Source: Micromonospora sp. DSM 45708 (GTDB lineage: Bacteria > Actinomycetota > Actinomycetes > Mycobacteriales > Micromonosporaceae). From it: 64,000 bases of DNA. The position numbers were made by a program, and so were the translations under genes. Below are positions 1 to 8,709 of the stretch, one piece after another. The stretch spans positions 744,001-808,000 of the forward strand of contig NZ_CP154796.1 in assembly GCF_039566955.1 (NCBI RefSeq). The letters are read 5' to 3'. The first letter of the stretch is position 1, and every line of letters starts with the position of its first letter. Below the pieces are notes generated by a model that was given only the letters and a program-made list of their open reading frames with translations, did not search any database and was not told the origin of the DNA.

Positions 1-201
1 CTCGGCTGCGGCTACCCGATGGGCCCGTTCGAGCTGCTCGACGTGGTCGGCCTGGACGTCTCGCTGGCCATCCAGCGGGAGCTGTACCTGGAGCTGCGCG
101 AGCCCGGCTTCGCGCCGGCGCCGCTGCTGGAGCACCTGGTCACCGCCGGCTACCTGGGCCGCAAGAGCGGCCGGGGCTTCCGCGACCACACCAACCGCTG
201 A
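1..201 (+). CDS. 3-hydroxybutyryl-CoA dehydrogenase, C-terminal end (partial)
   Basis: This is the 3' end of a gene that begins before the window. The visible 66 residues are the C-terminal dimerisation domain of the 3-hydroxyacyl-CoA dehydrogenase family. GPFELLDVVGLD and the terminal GYLGRKSGRGFR are hallmark segments of the short, single-function 3-hydroxybutyryl-CoA dehydrogenase. The enzyme reduces acetoacetyl-CoA to 3-hydroxybutyryl-CoA with NAD(P)H, or runs in reverse in beta-oxidation. That fits the thiolase and crotonyl-CoA carboxylase/reductase further right in the window, which act on the neighbouring intermediates. Substrate chain length cannot be judged from this fragment. Confidence 0.85.
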   Translation, partial: LGCGYPMGPFELLDVVGLDVSLAIQRELYLELREPGFAPAPLLEHLVTAGYLGRKSGRGFRDHTNR

Positions 202-268
202 GCCTGTCGACGGCCCGCGTGCGCGTCTGGCCGAGAATTGTCGGCTCCGGGGGCGGACATCAGGCGAT

Positions 269-316
269 GAGCGATATACCGCCTCGTCATAATTATGACC
301 GGGCGGTATATCGCTC
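269..316. repeat. 48-bp near-perfect palindrome with AT-rich centre
   Basis: GAGCGATATACCGCC at 269-283 is mirrored exactly by GGCGGTATATCGCTC at 302-316. Between them lies a second perfect palindrome, GTCATAATTATGAC (286-299). Only the two base pairs joining inner and outer arms fail to match. It lies between the dehydrogenase stop (201) and the next gene (429). It could be a terminator, a dimeric operator, or both. The AT-rich centre is unusual for this DNA. Confidence 0.8.
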
Positions 317-428
317 TCCGGTTCACCTCGCCGGAGCGCCGTGACGCAGAGCGACGGATGGCGGCGTCGCGGCTCGCCGGAGCGCGCACGCCCGAGCGGG
401 TCGCGCCAGGTGGCGGGCCGTACGCTTG

Positions 429-761
429 GTGACCGTGAGCCCCCGTCGCAATCGGCCCCGCCGGGAAGAAGGTCCCGGCCTGGACGCCGAACGAGCCCGG
501 CACGGCGTGCCGACCGTGCAGCAGTGGCGCGACGGCGACTGGCAGGTGCGCGGGATCAGCGGCGGCGCGTCCGCCAAGACGTACCGGTGTCCCGGGTGCG
601 ACCAGGAGATCCGCCCGGGCGTGGCGCACCTGGTGGCCTGGCCGGCCGACGACCGGGGTGACCTGACCGACCGTCGGCACTGGCACAGCGGCTGCTGGCG
701 GGCCCGGGACCGGCGCGGCCCCAACCTCCAGCGCGGCCGGGGCGCCCCCCGGCACGGCTGA
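429..761 (+). CDS. Small zinc-ribbon-like conserved actinobacterial protein
   Basis: The 110-residue product has a basic start followed by YRCPGCDQEIRPG and, about 27 residues later, RRHWHSGCW. The pairing C-x2-C ... H-x3-C (with a second His) suggests a single zinc site. Similar small proteins are common in actinobacteria, often labelled as ATP/GTP-binding without good reason, since I see no P-loop. The function is unknown. Start is uncertain: TTG at 426 and GTG at 429 are adjacent and neither has a clear Shine-Dalgarno sequence. I chose GTG 429. It is followed 63 bp later by an alpha/beta hydrolase on the same strand. Confidence 0.7.
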   Translation: MTVSPRRNRPRREEGPGLDAERARHGVPTVQQWRDGDWQVRGISGGASAKTYRCPGCDQEIRPGVAHLVAWPADDRGDLTDRRHWHSGCWRARDRRGPNLQRGRGAPRHG

Positions 762-824
762 GCGATCTGGATCACCCGGTTGCCGCCCCGGCGGGCGGCG
801 GGGCCGGCGGCGCGGGACACTGGC

Positions 825-1637
825 ATGGTGAGCACTCCGATTCGCGCGTCGTCGATCCTGCCCGGTCGCCGGGAGGACATCGAGCTGCACACCGCCGACG
901 GGCTGACGCTGGTCGGCGAGCTGGCCCGGCCGGTGGACCGCGAGCCGGTCGGCACGCTGGTGTGCCTGCACCCGCTGCCCACCCACGGTGGGATGATGGA
1001 CAGTCACGTGCTCCGCAAGGCCGCCTGGCGGTTGCCCGCGCTGGCCGACCTGGCCGTGCTCCGGTTCAACACCCGGGGCACCACCAGCGTCCGCGGCACC
1101 AGCGAGGGAGCGTTCGACAACGCCGTCGGCGAGCGGTTCGACGTGGCCGCCGCGATCGAGTACGCCGAGTTCCACGAGCTGCCGAACATCTGGCTGGTCG
1201 GCTGGTCGTTCGGCACCGACCTGGCGCTGAAGTACGGCTGCGACCCGGCGGTGGTCGGCGCGATCCTGCTCTCCCCGCCGCTGCGCTTCTCCGCCCCGGA
1301 GGATCTCGCGGTCTGGGCCGGGTCGGGCCGTCCGCTGACCGCGCTGGTGCCGGAGTTCGACGACTACCTGCGCCCGGAGGAGGCCCGGCAGCGGTTCGCC
1401 GCCGTGCCGCAGGCCGAGGTGGTCGGTGTGGACGGCGCCAAGCACCTCTGGGTCGGCGACGCGGAGAAGGCGCTCGACGAGATCGTCCGGCGGGTCGCCC
1501 CCGACGTGCCGGTGCCGCTGCCGACCACCTGGGACGGCCCGATGGAGACCGGCGACGTCAGCGCGTACGCGGACCGCACGGTGGCCGCGTTCGCCGACAC
1601 CCCGGTCCCCGGCCCGGCTCAGCGGCGCGCCGAATAG
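825..1637 (+). CDS. Alpha/beta hydrolase (dienelactone-hydrolase-like)
   Basis: The 270-residue cytosolic protein has an alpha/beta hydrolase fold. The oxyanion-loop segment HPLPTHGGMMD comes early, the nucleophile elbow is GWSFGTD (G-x-S-x-x, Ser predicted catalytic), and the C-terminal histidine is in DGAKHLWVG. This family (KEGG-style predicted hydrolases with the HPxPxxGG signature) hydrolyses esters or thioesters, but the substrate is not predictable. The ATG at 825 is preferred because an in-frame upstream TTG at 780 would add a basic, non-homologous stretch. GTG 828 is also possible. It converges on the AI-2E-type gene with 3 bp between stops. Confidence 0.8.
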   Translation: MVSTPIRASSILPGRREDIELHTADGLTLVGELARPVDREPVGTLVCLHPLPTHGGMMDSHVLRKAAWRLPALADLAVLRFNTRGTTSVRGTSEGAFDNAVGERFDVAAAIEYAEFHELPNIWLVGWSFGTDLALKYGCDPAVVGAILLSPPLRFSAPEDLAVWAGSGRPLTALVPEFDDYLRPEEARQRFAAVPQAEVVGVDGAKHLWVGDAEKALDEIVRRVAPDVPVPLPTTWDGPMETGDVSAYADRTVAAFADTPVPGPAQRRAE

Positions 1638-1640
1638 GTC

Positions 1641-2933
1641 TCAGCGGGCGTCCTGCCGGGGCAGCACCACCTCGCGCAGGATCAGCTGCAACGCGGCCAC
1701 CGTGGGGATCGCGATCAGCGCGCCCACCACGCCCAGCAGCGACACCCCGAGCAGCGCCGCGAGCAGCGCGGCCACCTCGTTGACCGACACCGCCCGCCGC
1801 ATGATCTTGGGGTAGAGCAGGTAGTTCTCCACCTGCTGGTAGACCAGGAAGAACACCAGGCAGGCGATGCCCACCGGCAGGTCGGTGGCGAGACCGACCA
1901 GGGTCACCACCACCGCGCCGAGCGTCGCCCCGATCTGCGGGATCAGGTCGGTCACCGCCACCACCACGGCCAGCGCGAACGGGTACGGCAGGTCGACCAC
2001 CAGCGCGAACACGAACGTGCTCACCCCGGCCAGCACCGCGATGGCCAGCGCGCCGACCATGTACGCGCCGACCCGGGTCAGGATCTCGTCGCCGATCAGC
2101 CGGACCCGCTCCCGGCGGGAGCGCGGCACCAACGCGTACCCGAGGTCGCGCAGCCGGTCGAAATAGGCCAGGAAGTAGATGGTCAGCACCAGCACGGTCA
2201 GCACGCGGAAGATCGTTCCGAAGATCAGTTGCGCCCCGCCGAGCACGCCGCCGAGCGCCCGGCCGATCGTGCCGGCGTCCGCCGCCGACCGGACCCGTTC
2301 CATCACGTCGTACCGGACCACCAGGTCGTTGACCGTGGGGTTGCGGCGCAGCTCCTCGACGTAGCCGGGCAACTGCTGGACGAACTGCCCGGACTGGGTC
2401 ACCACGGGCGGCACCAGCGCCAGCAGCCCGCCGACGATCAGCAGGACCACGGTCAACGTCACCACCGCCACGGCCAGCCCGTGCGGCAGACCCCAGCGGC
2501 GTAGCCGGACCACCGCCGGGTGCAGGCCGACGGCCAGGAAGAGCGCGATCACCACCAGCACCAGGATGCCGGCCGCGTTCCGCACGCCCAGGAAGACCGC
2601 GTACGCCAGCAGCACGCCGAGCGCGCCGGTGAAGCCGACCAGGAAGCTGTTGCGCCGCAGCGGTCGCCCGGGCACGCCGAACCGCCCCGACGGCTCGAAC
2701 TCGCCGGGCTCGATCGCGGTGGCGTCGGCGCCTGCGCTTCCGGTCGGGGTCACCGGCCCGAGTCCGGCGCGGGCGCGACGTCGGGCGGGAGGGGTGTCCT
2801 TCGCGGCGGCCTCGTTCGGCGGGGTCGGCGCGTGGTCCGCGTCGGTCGGCTCCGACCCCGGCTCCTTGCGCAGCGCCTCGAACGGATCGTTCTCCGGGGC
2901 GGCGGATTCCTCCTGTGACACCGCGCCTCCCAA
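1641..2933 (-). CDS. AI-2E family transporter (membrane permease)
   Basis: The 430-residue protein starts with about 90 charged, proline-rich, probably disordered cytoplasmic residues. After that come two hydrophobic segments in a row, a soluble region, then five or six further membrane segments, which is the layout of the AI-2E transporter superfamily (TqsA/YdiK/PerM). The family includes quorum-signal exporters and Na+/H+ antiporter-like members. Here nothing ties it to a signal molecule. The final SVNEVAALLAALLGVSLLG segment and the preceding LVYQQVENYLLYPKIM are typical family signatures. The ATG at 2933 is preceded by a weak GGGAG. It appears monocistronic. Confidence 0.85.
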   Translation of the reverse strand: MGGAVSQEESAAPENDPFEALRKEPGSEPTDADHAPTPPNEAAAKDTPPARRRARAGLGPVTPTGSAGADATAIEPGEFEPSGRFGVPGRPLRRNSFLVGFTGALGVLLAYAVFLGVRNAAGILVLVVIALFLAVGLHPAVVRLRRWGLPHGLAVAVVTLTVVLLIVGGLLALVPPVVTQSGQFVQQLPGYVEELRRNPTVNDLVVRYDVMERVRSAADAGTIGRALGGVLGGAQLIFGTIFRVLTVLVLTIYFLAYFDRLRDLGYALVPRSRRERVRLIGDEILTRVGAYMVGALAIAVLAGVSTFVFALVVDLPYPFALAVVVAVTDLIPQIGATLGAVVVTLVGLATDLPVGIACLVFFLVYQQVENYLLYPKIMRRAVSVNEVAALLAALLGVSLLGVVGALIAIPTVAALQLILREVVLPRQDAR

Positions 2934-3247
2934 CTCCCCGTTGCCCCGACCGGCTCGTCGGAGCGCTTGTCAGCGGCCCGCGTGTCGCCGAGGCCGCAGC
3001 CCTCTGCCCCGCAGGGTAGTGGCCGCCGCCCCCACCGACCATCCCTCCGCCCTTCACCCCCGCCCAGTTGATCCCAAAGTTGCCTGCGCGGAAAGCGACA
3101 CCCAGGCCGGCCCTCCCCCGGGGTTGGGCTAGGTGACCAAGGAGTTTGTGTCATCGCGGAGATCGACTGTGACGTGAACTCCTTGATCACTCCGTAGGGA
3201 GGGTGTGGGGAGGTGAGGGGGGCGGGGAGGGGCGGGGAGGGGCGGGG
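2934..3247. other. Intergenic region: C-rich tract, dyad repeat, G-rich tract
   Basis: This 314-bp gap lies upstream of the AI-2E gene and downstream of the large coiled-coil gene (both on the minus strand). From left to right it holds a C-rich stretch (about 3020-3070), the dyad repeat described separately at 3133-3190, and a G-rich run (3196-3246) with many GGGG blocks. I see no coding potential. Confidence 0.7.
3133..3190. repeat. TGATCAAGGAGTT-type dyad repeat, copy C
   Basis: GTGACCAAGGAGTT (3133-3146) is complementary to AACTCCTTGATCAC (3177-3190) in 13 of 14 positions. The spacer contains GGAGATCGACT at 3158-3168, which also occurs in the copy at 27297. It is therefore a repeat family member, not a chance hairpin. 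It sits between genes and is followed by a G-rich run. Confidence 0.8.
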
Positions 3248-5356
3248 TCAGTCCTTGTCGACGGTGACTGCGCTGGGCTTGGCGCTGCGCTCGTCGGTGG
3301 TGGGCTTGGTCGGGCGCTTGCCGTTCTCCCCGGTGCTGGTGATCTTCGTCGGGGTGGCGCTCCGGCCGCCCTCACCCGGCACGGCGGCCACGGTGGGCTC
3401 CCCGTCGACGCCCGCTCCGGTCGCGGAGTCCATGGTGGTCACCGGCTCGGCGACCGGCTTCGCCTTCCCGCCCTCGGCCGGCTTCCCGCCGTTCTCCGAT
3501 TCGGCGCCGTTGGTCGCCGCCGCGCTGCTCTTCGTCGTCACCGCCGTGCCGCTGCCGGCCGCCGTGCCGTCGCCGGCCGGCGTGCCGTCGCCGGTCGGGC
3601 GGTCGGCCTGCGCACCGGTGACGGTCGGGCGGTCGGCGGGCGCACCGCTGCCTGCCCGCGTGCCGCTGCCGGTCGGGCGGCCGGCCTCGCCGGTAGCGGC
3701 GGTGGCCAGCTCCGCCGGGTCGACCGGGGTGGCCGAGATGCCGGCCGAGTCGGCGTCCCGACGCTGCTCCGTGAGCCGGCGCTGGAGGTCGTCGGACTCC
3801 TGCCGGGACTTCCACGTCTCGGTACGCAGGTCGGCCAGCTCCTGCTGCGCCGTGGCGATCTCCAGCATCACGTGGGCGAGCTGCTGCCGGCCGGCGGCCA
3901 CCTCCTGCTGGGTGGCGGCGAGGTGCTGCTGGGTGGTGGCCAGGTGCTGCTGGGTGGTGGCCGCGTACTCCTCGAACTGGCGACGCGAGGCCGCCACGTG
4001 CTCGTCGGCCCGGCGGCGCTGCTCGGTGGCGTCCGCCTCGGCCCGGCGCAGCAGCTCGGCGGCCTCCAGCTCAGCCTGCTGACGCATGGTGAGCGCGTCT
4101 TCCTCGGCGGCCTGCCGGATGCTCGTGGCGTTGCGCTCGATCTCGTCGCGCCGGGTGGCGTACGCCTGCTCCAGCTCCTCGTGCCGGCTGGTGTGCTGCT
4201 TGTCGAGTTCGTCGCGACGCCTGGCGAACTCCTGCTCGGCGGCGGCGCGGCGCTGGGCCAGCTCCTTCTCCGCCTTCTCCCGCTGCCCGGCGACCTCCTT
4301 CTCCACCCCGGCCCGCCAGGCGCCCAGCTCCTGCTGGGTCTGCGCGCGGGACTGCTGCACGTACGCCTCGGTCTCGGTGCGCATCCGCTGCACGTACGCC
4401 TCGACCTCGGCGCGGTTGCGCTTGCCGGCCTCGGCGGCCTCGGTGGTGAGCCGGGTGGCCTCGGTGCGGGCCCGGCCGCGGGTGGCCTTCGCGGCCTCCT
4501 CCGCGTCGTCGACGATCTTCTTGGCCTCGGCCAGCGCCTTGGCGTGGGTGGCCCGGCCCGCCTCGGCGGCGGCGTCGGTGAGCCGCTTGGCCTCCTGCTG
4601 GCCCTTGGCGTGCACCTCCTTGGCCGCCTCGCGGAGCTGGTTGGCCTCCTGCTGCGCCTTGGCCAGCACCTCCTTGGCCGCCTCGCGCAGCCGGGCCGCC
4701 TCCTGCTGGGCCCGGGAATGGATCTCCTTGGCGGTGTCCCGTAGCTGGGTGGCCTCCTGCTGCGCCTTGGCCAGCGCGTCCTGGGCGCTCCGACGCAGCT
4801 TCTCGGCCTCGTCCTTGGCGGCCGTGCGCAGCTTGGCGGACTCGTCCCTGGCGGCCTTCAGCGTGGCCTCCGCCTCGGCCTTGCGGGTGGCGGTGTGCCG
4901 CTCCTCCTCGGCCCGACGGGCGGCGAGCGCGATCTCGAAGTCCTTGAGCGCCTGCGCGGCCTGCTCCCGGGCCTCCTCGACGATGTGCTCGGCGGCGGCC
5001 CGGCGGGCCTCGATCTCCTCGTTGGCGGCGGCGAGGATGTCGTCGGCCTGCTCCTCGGCCATGGTGAGGATCTGCTCGACCCGGGGACCGAGGTGCCGGA
5101 ACGACGCGCGGTCCACCACACCGATCTGCTTGCGCACCTGGGCGAGGTCGCGCTGGAGCACCTCGACCTGACCCGCGAGCTTGTGGATCTGGGTGTACGC
5201 CTGTTCCCGCTCGGTGGTCAGCGCCGCGATCTCGTGTTCCGCGCGGGCGACGTAGCGGTCGACCTGTCGTTTCTCGTATCCCCGCAGCGCGGACTCGAAG
5301 CTGGGCTCCGTGGTCACGTCCCCGCCGAGCGCGAACAGTTCCTCGCCGTGCGACAT
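3248..5356 (-). CDS. DivIVA-domain coiled-coil protein of the FilP/Scy type (702 aa)
   Basis: Residues 25-35 read RGYEKRQVDRY, the DivIVA-type N-terminal membrane-sensing motif. Residues 86-103 (HLGPRVEQILTMAEEQA) match the segment after the first coil in Streptomyces FilP/Scy proteins. A long, almost uninterrupted coiled coil rich in A, E, Q, R and K then runs to about residue 535. It is followed by about 165 residues of Pro/Ala/Thr/Gly-rich disordered tail. Such proteins build a cytoskeletal scaffold at hyphal tips with DivIVA (known for Scy and FilP). I infer a similar role. The ATG at 5356 is chosen over an upstream in-frame extension because it has GAGG in front and begins the conserved part. 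The smaller relative lies just upstream at 5527-6783. Confidence 0.8.
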   Translation of the reverse strand: MSHGEELFALGGDVTTEPSFESALRGYEKRQVDRYVARAEHEIAALTTEREQAYTQIHKLAGQVEVLQRDLAQVRKQIGVVDRASFRHLGPRVEQILTMAEEQADDILAAANEEIEARRAAAEHIVEEAREQAAQALKDFEIALAARRAEEERHTATRKAEAEATLKAARDESAKLRTAAKDEAEKLRRSAQDALAKAQQEATQLRDTAKEIHSRAQQEAARLREAAKEVLAKAQQEANQLREAAKEVHAKGQQEAKRLTDAAAEAGRATHAKALAEAKKIVDDAEEAAKATRGRARTEATRLTTEAAEAGKRNRAEVEAYVQRMRTETEAYVQQSRAQTQQELGAWRAGVEKEVAGQREKAEKELAQRRAAAEQEFARRRDELDKQHTSRHEELEQAYATRRDEIERNATSIRQAAEEDALTMRQQAELEAAELLRRAEADATEQRRRADEHVAASRRQFEEYAATTQQHLATTQQHLAATQQEVAAGRQQLAHVMLEIATAQQELADLRTETWKSRQESDDLQRRLTEQRRDADSAGISATPVDPAELATAATGEAGRPTGSGTRAGSGAPADRPTVTGAQADRPTGDGTPAGDGTAAGSGTAVTTKSSAAATNGAESENGGKPAEGGKAKPVAEPVTTMDSATGAGVDGEPTVAAVPGEGGRSATPTKITSTGENGKRPTKPTTDERSAKPSAVTVDKD

Positions 5357-5526
5357 GCCCCCATCCTCACACGCATCCGCCTCTGCGGGGGCGATACGGA
5401 CGCCCCTTCTGGGACCTACTTCACCCTCGTGGCGAAACGGGCCGGGAAAGCATGACGGCGCGGGGCGGCACCGGTTACCCGGTGTCACCCCGCGCCGTGG
5501 CTCATGCCCCGTCAGCGGGTGGTGGC

Positions 5527-6783
5527 TCAGCCGGCCGACTCGGCCGTGATCTTCTGCCCGGAGGTGTCGGACTTCGGCGCCTCGGCCGTCTTGTTGCCGC
5601 CCGACGGCACGCCCGGCACGATGCCGGCCAGGCCGGAGAGCATCTGCCCGAGCTGCGAGGTGACCGCGTCCTTCTGGCGGGTCAGGTCCTCGACCTCGCG
5701 GCGGGCCGCCTGCGTGGTCAGCTCGGCCTCGGTGCGGGCCTCGCTGAGCACCCGCTGCGCCTCGGCCCGTGCCTCGCTCAGCGTCTTGTCGGCCAGCGCC
5801 TTGGCCTTGTCGACCGTGTCGTTGGCGGTGCGCTCGGACTCGACCCGGCGCGCCTCGGCCCGCTGCTCGATTTCCTTGGCCCGCTCCTGGGCGGCCCGGG
5901 CCCGCTGCTCGGCCTCGTTGACCATCTTCTGGGTCTGCGTGACCTGGGCGGCGTGCCGCGCCGACTCCTCGCGCTCGGACTTCTCGCGCCGCTCGGCGAG
6001 CTGAAGCTCCAGGGCCTGGAGATCCTTGTCGCGCTTGTCGCGCGCGTCGGTGAGCAGCTTGGTCGCCTCGGCCCGCTTCTCCTCGGCCTCCCGGGCGGCC
6101 TTGGCCCGCTGCTGGGTGATCTCCCGCTCGGCGGTGGCGCGCAGCGTGGCGACCTCCCGCTCCACCGTCGACTTCAGCTCGGCCACCTCGTGTGCGGTGA
6201 CCGTACGCAGCTGCTTGGTCTCCCGGTCGGCGTCGGCGCGCAGCGTGTCCGCCTCCCGGCGGGCCTGCACGCGGACCTCGGCGGCCTCCCGCTCGGCGGC
6301 GGTGCGGACGGTGCCCGCCTCCCGCTCGGCGGTGGCCTTCATGGCGGCCGCCTCGGCGCGTGCCTTGTCGGTGATCTCGCGCGCCTCCAGGCGGGCGGCG
6401 GAGAGGATGCCCTCCGACTCGCGCTTGGCCTCGTTGCGGTGGTCGTTGGCCTGCTCCTCGGCCAGCCGCAGGATCTGCTCGACGCGGGTGCCCAGGCCGG
6501 AGAGGGTCGGCCGGCTGTTCTCCTCGAGCTGCTTGTTGGTCTCGGTGAGCTTCTGCTCGAGCGCGCCCTGGCGCTGCTCGGCCTGCCGGAGCCGGCGCTG
6601 GGCGTCGTTCATCCGCTGCTCGGCCTCGGCGCGGGCCTGCTCGGACTGGCTCAGTGCGGCGCTCAGCCGGCCGATGAAGTCGTCGACCTGGTTGGTGTTG
6701 TATCCGCGCAGGCCAACAGTGAAATCGGGCTGTGAGTTCGCGTTATCGAAGAACGCAAGAGGGGAGGACTGCTGCTGGGGCAT
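5527..6783 (-). CDS. FilP-like DivIVA-domain coiled-coil protein (418 aa)
   Basis: Residues 25-37 (LRGYNTNQVDDFI) are a DivIVA-type motif, and residues 96-112 (GLGTRVEQILRLAEEQA) are nearly the same as the matching segment of the neighbour at 3248-5356. The rest is a continuous coiled coil with heptad-like AE/RE repeats and a short charged tail. Length and layout resemble Streptomyces FilP, an intermediate-filament-like protein that works with Scy and DivIVA at growing hyphal tips. The 170-bp gap to the larger relative, on the same strand, makes a two-gene polar-growth locus likely. No strong ribosome-binding site precedes the ATG at 6783, so the start is only moderately certain. Confidence 0.8.
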   Translation of the reverse strand: MPQQQSSPLAFFDNANSQPDFTVGLRGYNTNQVDDFIGRLSAALSQSEQARAEAEQRMNDAQRRLRQAEQRQGALEQKLTETNKQLEENSRPTLSGLGTRVEQILRLAEEQANDHRNEAKRESEGILSAARLEAREITDKARAEAAAMKATAEREAGTVRTAAEREAAEVRVQARREADTLRADADRETKQLRTVTAHEVAELKSTVEREVATLRATAEREITQQRAKAAREAEEKRAEATKLLTDARDKRDKDLQALELQLAERREKSEREESARHAAQVTQTQKMVNEAEQRARAAQERAKEIEQRAEARRVESERTANDTVDKAKALADKTLSEARAEAQRVLSEARTEAELTTQAARREVEDLTRQKDAVTSQLGQMLSGLAGIVPGVPSGGNKTAEAPKSDTSGQKITAESAG

Positions 6784-6938
6784 TGGGACATACTCGCAGA
6801 CGCCCCAGGGTGGTTCGCAAGAGTGGTCGGCAGCTTTCGCGTCCTCTTTACATGGTCAACTTCTGCCGGCGGCGGGACCGGACCAATCGGCGATCTTGGC
6901 AGGTCCCGGGCCGGGCGGCGGCGCGGGACGGTGGCGGG

Positions 6939-6970
6939 AAAGGGTCGCGGACAGGTGCCCGCGACCCTTT
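6939..6970 (-). terminator. Hairpin terminator after ccr
   Basis: AAAGGGTCGCGG (6939-6950) pairs perfectly with CCGCGACCCTTT (6959-6970) around a loop of eight bases. It lies about 90 bp past the ccr stop on the minus strand and ends in a T run in both orientations. Confidence 0.7.
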
Positions 6971-6973
6971 GTG

Positions 6974-7010
6974 TTCACGACTGTCTTCACGACTGTCTCG
7001 GCGACAGTCG
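6974..7010. repeat. 12-bp tandem repeat with partial inverted copy
   Basis: TTCACGACTGTC occurs twice in tandem (6974-6985 and 6986-6997) and is followed by GCGACAGTCG (7001-7010), which can pair with either copy. It lies between the ccr stop and the hairpin at 6939, so alternative hairpins could form in the ccr 3' end. Confidence 0.6.
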
Positions 7011-7057
7011 AATGGCGTCCCGGTCCGCCGGAAAGGCAATCCGGCGTCACCGTACGG

Positions 7058-8413
7058 TCAGTGCCCGCGGAACCGGTTGATCGCGCTTTCGTGCCGGGAG
7101 CGCAGCTCGGTGTCCCGGACGCCGAGCCCGTCGGTGGGCGCCAGGCACCGCACGCCCACCTTGCCCTGGTGCGCGTTGCGGTGCACCTCGTACGCGGCCT
7201 GGCCGGTCTGCTCCAGCGGGTACGTCTTCGACACCGTGGGATGCACCTTGCCGAGCGCGACCAGCCGGTTGGCCTGCCACGCCTCGTGGTAGTTGGCGAA
7301 GTGGCTGCCGACGATGCGCTTGAGGTGCATCCACAGGTAACGGTTGTCGTACTGGTGGAGGAAACCGCTGGTGGAGGCGCAGGTGACGATCGTGCCGCCC
7401 TTCTTGGCGACGTAGACGCTGGCGCCGAACGTCTCCCGGCCCGGGTGCTCGAAGACGATGTCCGGGTCCTCGCCGCCGGTCAGCTCGCGGATCCGCTCGC
7501 CGAAGCGACGCCACTCGTCCTGGTCCTGCGTGTGCTCGTCGGACCAGAACCGGAAGCCCTCGGCGGTGCGGTCGATGACCAGCTCGGCGCCCATCCGCCG
7601 GCACAGCTCGGCCTTCTCCGGCGAGGACACCACGCAGACCGGGATGGCGCCGCCGCCCAGCGCCATCTGGGTCGCGTAGCCGCCCAGGCCGCCGGAGGCG
7701 CCCCAGATCAGCACCACGTCGCCCTGCTTCATGTTCGCGCCGTGGTGCGAGACGAGCTGCCGGTAGGCGGTGGAGTTGACCAGCCCGGGGCTGGCCGCCT
7801 CCTCCCAGCTCAGGTGGCGCGGCTTCGGCATGAGCTGGTTGGCCTTGACCACGCACAGCTCGGCCAGGCCGCCGAAGTTGGTCTCGAACCCCCAGATCCG
7901 CTGCTGCGGGTCGAGCATGGTGTCGTCGTGGCCGGCGGCGTCCTCCAGCTCGACCGACAGGCAGTGCGCGACCACCTCGTCGCCGGTCTTCCACCGGGTC
8001 ACGCCGGGGCCGGTCCGCAGCACCACGCCGGCCGCGTCCGAGCCGACCACGTGGTACGGCAGGTCGTGGCGGCGGGTCAGCTCGGAGATCCGGCCGTAGC
8101 GCTGGAGGAACTTGAACGTGGGGAGCGGCTCGAAGATGCTGGTCCACACCGTGTTGTAGTTGATCGCGCTGGCCATCACCGCGACCAGCGCCTCGCCCGG
8201 CCCCAGCTCGGGGGTGGGCACCTCCTGGACGTGCAGCGCCTTGCGCGGGTCCTTGTCCCGGGTGGCCATGCCCTCGAACATCCGGGTGTCCTCGGCCCGG
8301 ACCACCACGCCCCGGTAGCTCTCCGGCACCGGCAGGCCGGCGAGGCCGGCGAGTTCCCGTTCCGGCCGCGCCGAGCCCTCCGTCGCCATGATCGCTTCTA
8401 GGATGTCCTGCAC
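7058..8413 (-). CDS. ccr: Crotonyl-CoA carboxylase/reductase
   Basis: The 451-residue cytosolic enzyme of the medium-chain dehydrogenase/reductase family reduces crotonyl-CoA with NADPH while adding CO2, giving ethylmalonyl-CoA. Without CO2 it gives butyryl-CoA. Typical Ccr segments are present throughout: ETRDKDPRK-like TRDKDPRKALH near residue 50, AINYNTVWTSIFEP, HDLPYHVVGSDAAG, the NADPH-binding WGASGGLGGYA, FEHPGRETFGAS and the C-terminal GKVGVRCLAP. The GTG at 8413 has GGGAGG five bases upstream, which fixes the start despite a longer open frame. The next genes are epimerase, thiolase and meaB. It can feed the ethylmalonyl-CoA pathway or supply ethylmalonyl-CoA to polyketide synthases, and no synthase lies in this window. 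Confidence 0.95.
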   Translation of the reverse strand: MQDILEAIMATEGSARPERELAGLAGLPVPESYRGVVVRAEDTRMFEGMATRDKDPRKALHVQEVPTPELGPGEALVAVMASAINYNTVWTSIFEPLPTFKFLQRYGRISELTRRHDLPYHVVGSDAAGVVLRTGPGVTRWKTGDEVVAHCLSVELEDAAGHDDTMLDPQQRIWGFETNFGGLAELCVVKANQLMPKPRHLSWEEAASPGLVNSTAYRQLVSHHGANMKQGDVVLIWGASGGLGGYATQMALGGGAIPVCVVSSPEKAELCRRMGAELVIDRTAEGFRFWSDEHTQDQDEWRRFGERIRELTGGEDPDIVFEHPGRETFGASVYVAKKGGTIVTCASTSGFLHQYDNRYLWMHLKRIVGSHFANYHEAWQANRLVALGKVHPTVSKTYPLEQTGQAAYEVHRNAHQGKVGVRCLAPTDGLGVRDTELRSRHESAINRFRGH

Positions 8414-8660
8414 GGTGACCTCCCGTTCGTCAGCACCCGCACCGGGGCAGGGGTGCTGCCATCGTCGGCGCCGGTGCGACGGGACCGCCATGTCGGCAAT
8501 CGACACATCCGGCACCGGTCGCGTTCCTGTGGGCCGGGACGTTACTGAACGGTAGCTAGGGTCGGAAGGGCTGTGTGAAAAACTGCATCGACCGATGCGT
8601 GGAGATGTCCGTGGGAACGCGCAACCGCGCATGGCCGCGCGTCTTCTCACCTGTTAGGAA

Positions 8661-8698
8661 GGGCCCCTTGCTGACAGACGTCTGTCAGCAAGGGGCCC
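8661..8698. terminator. GGGGCCCC-family palindromic terminator (copy 1)
   Basis: GGGCCCCTTGCTGACAGA (8661-8678) and TCTGTCAGCAAGGGGCCC (8681-8698) are perfectly complementary over 18 bp around CG. It lies 12 bp beyond the epimerase stop, so it should end epimerase transcripts and insulate ccr. The 8414-8709 gap otherwise holds only the presumed ccr promoter. Confidence 0.8.
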
Positions 8699-8709
8699 CT
8701 CCTTGCCTC

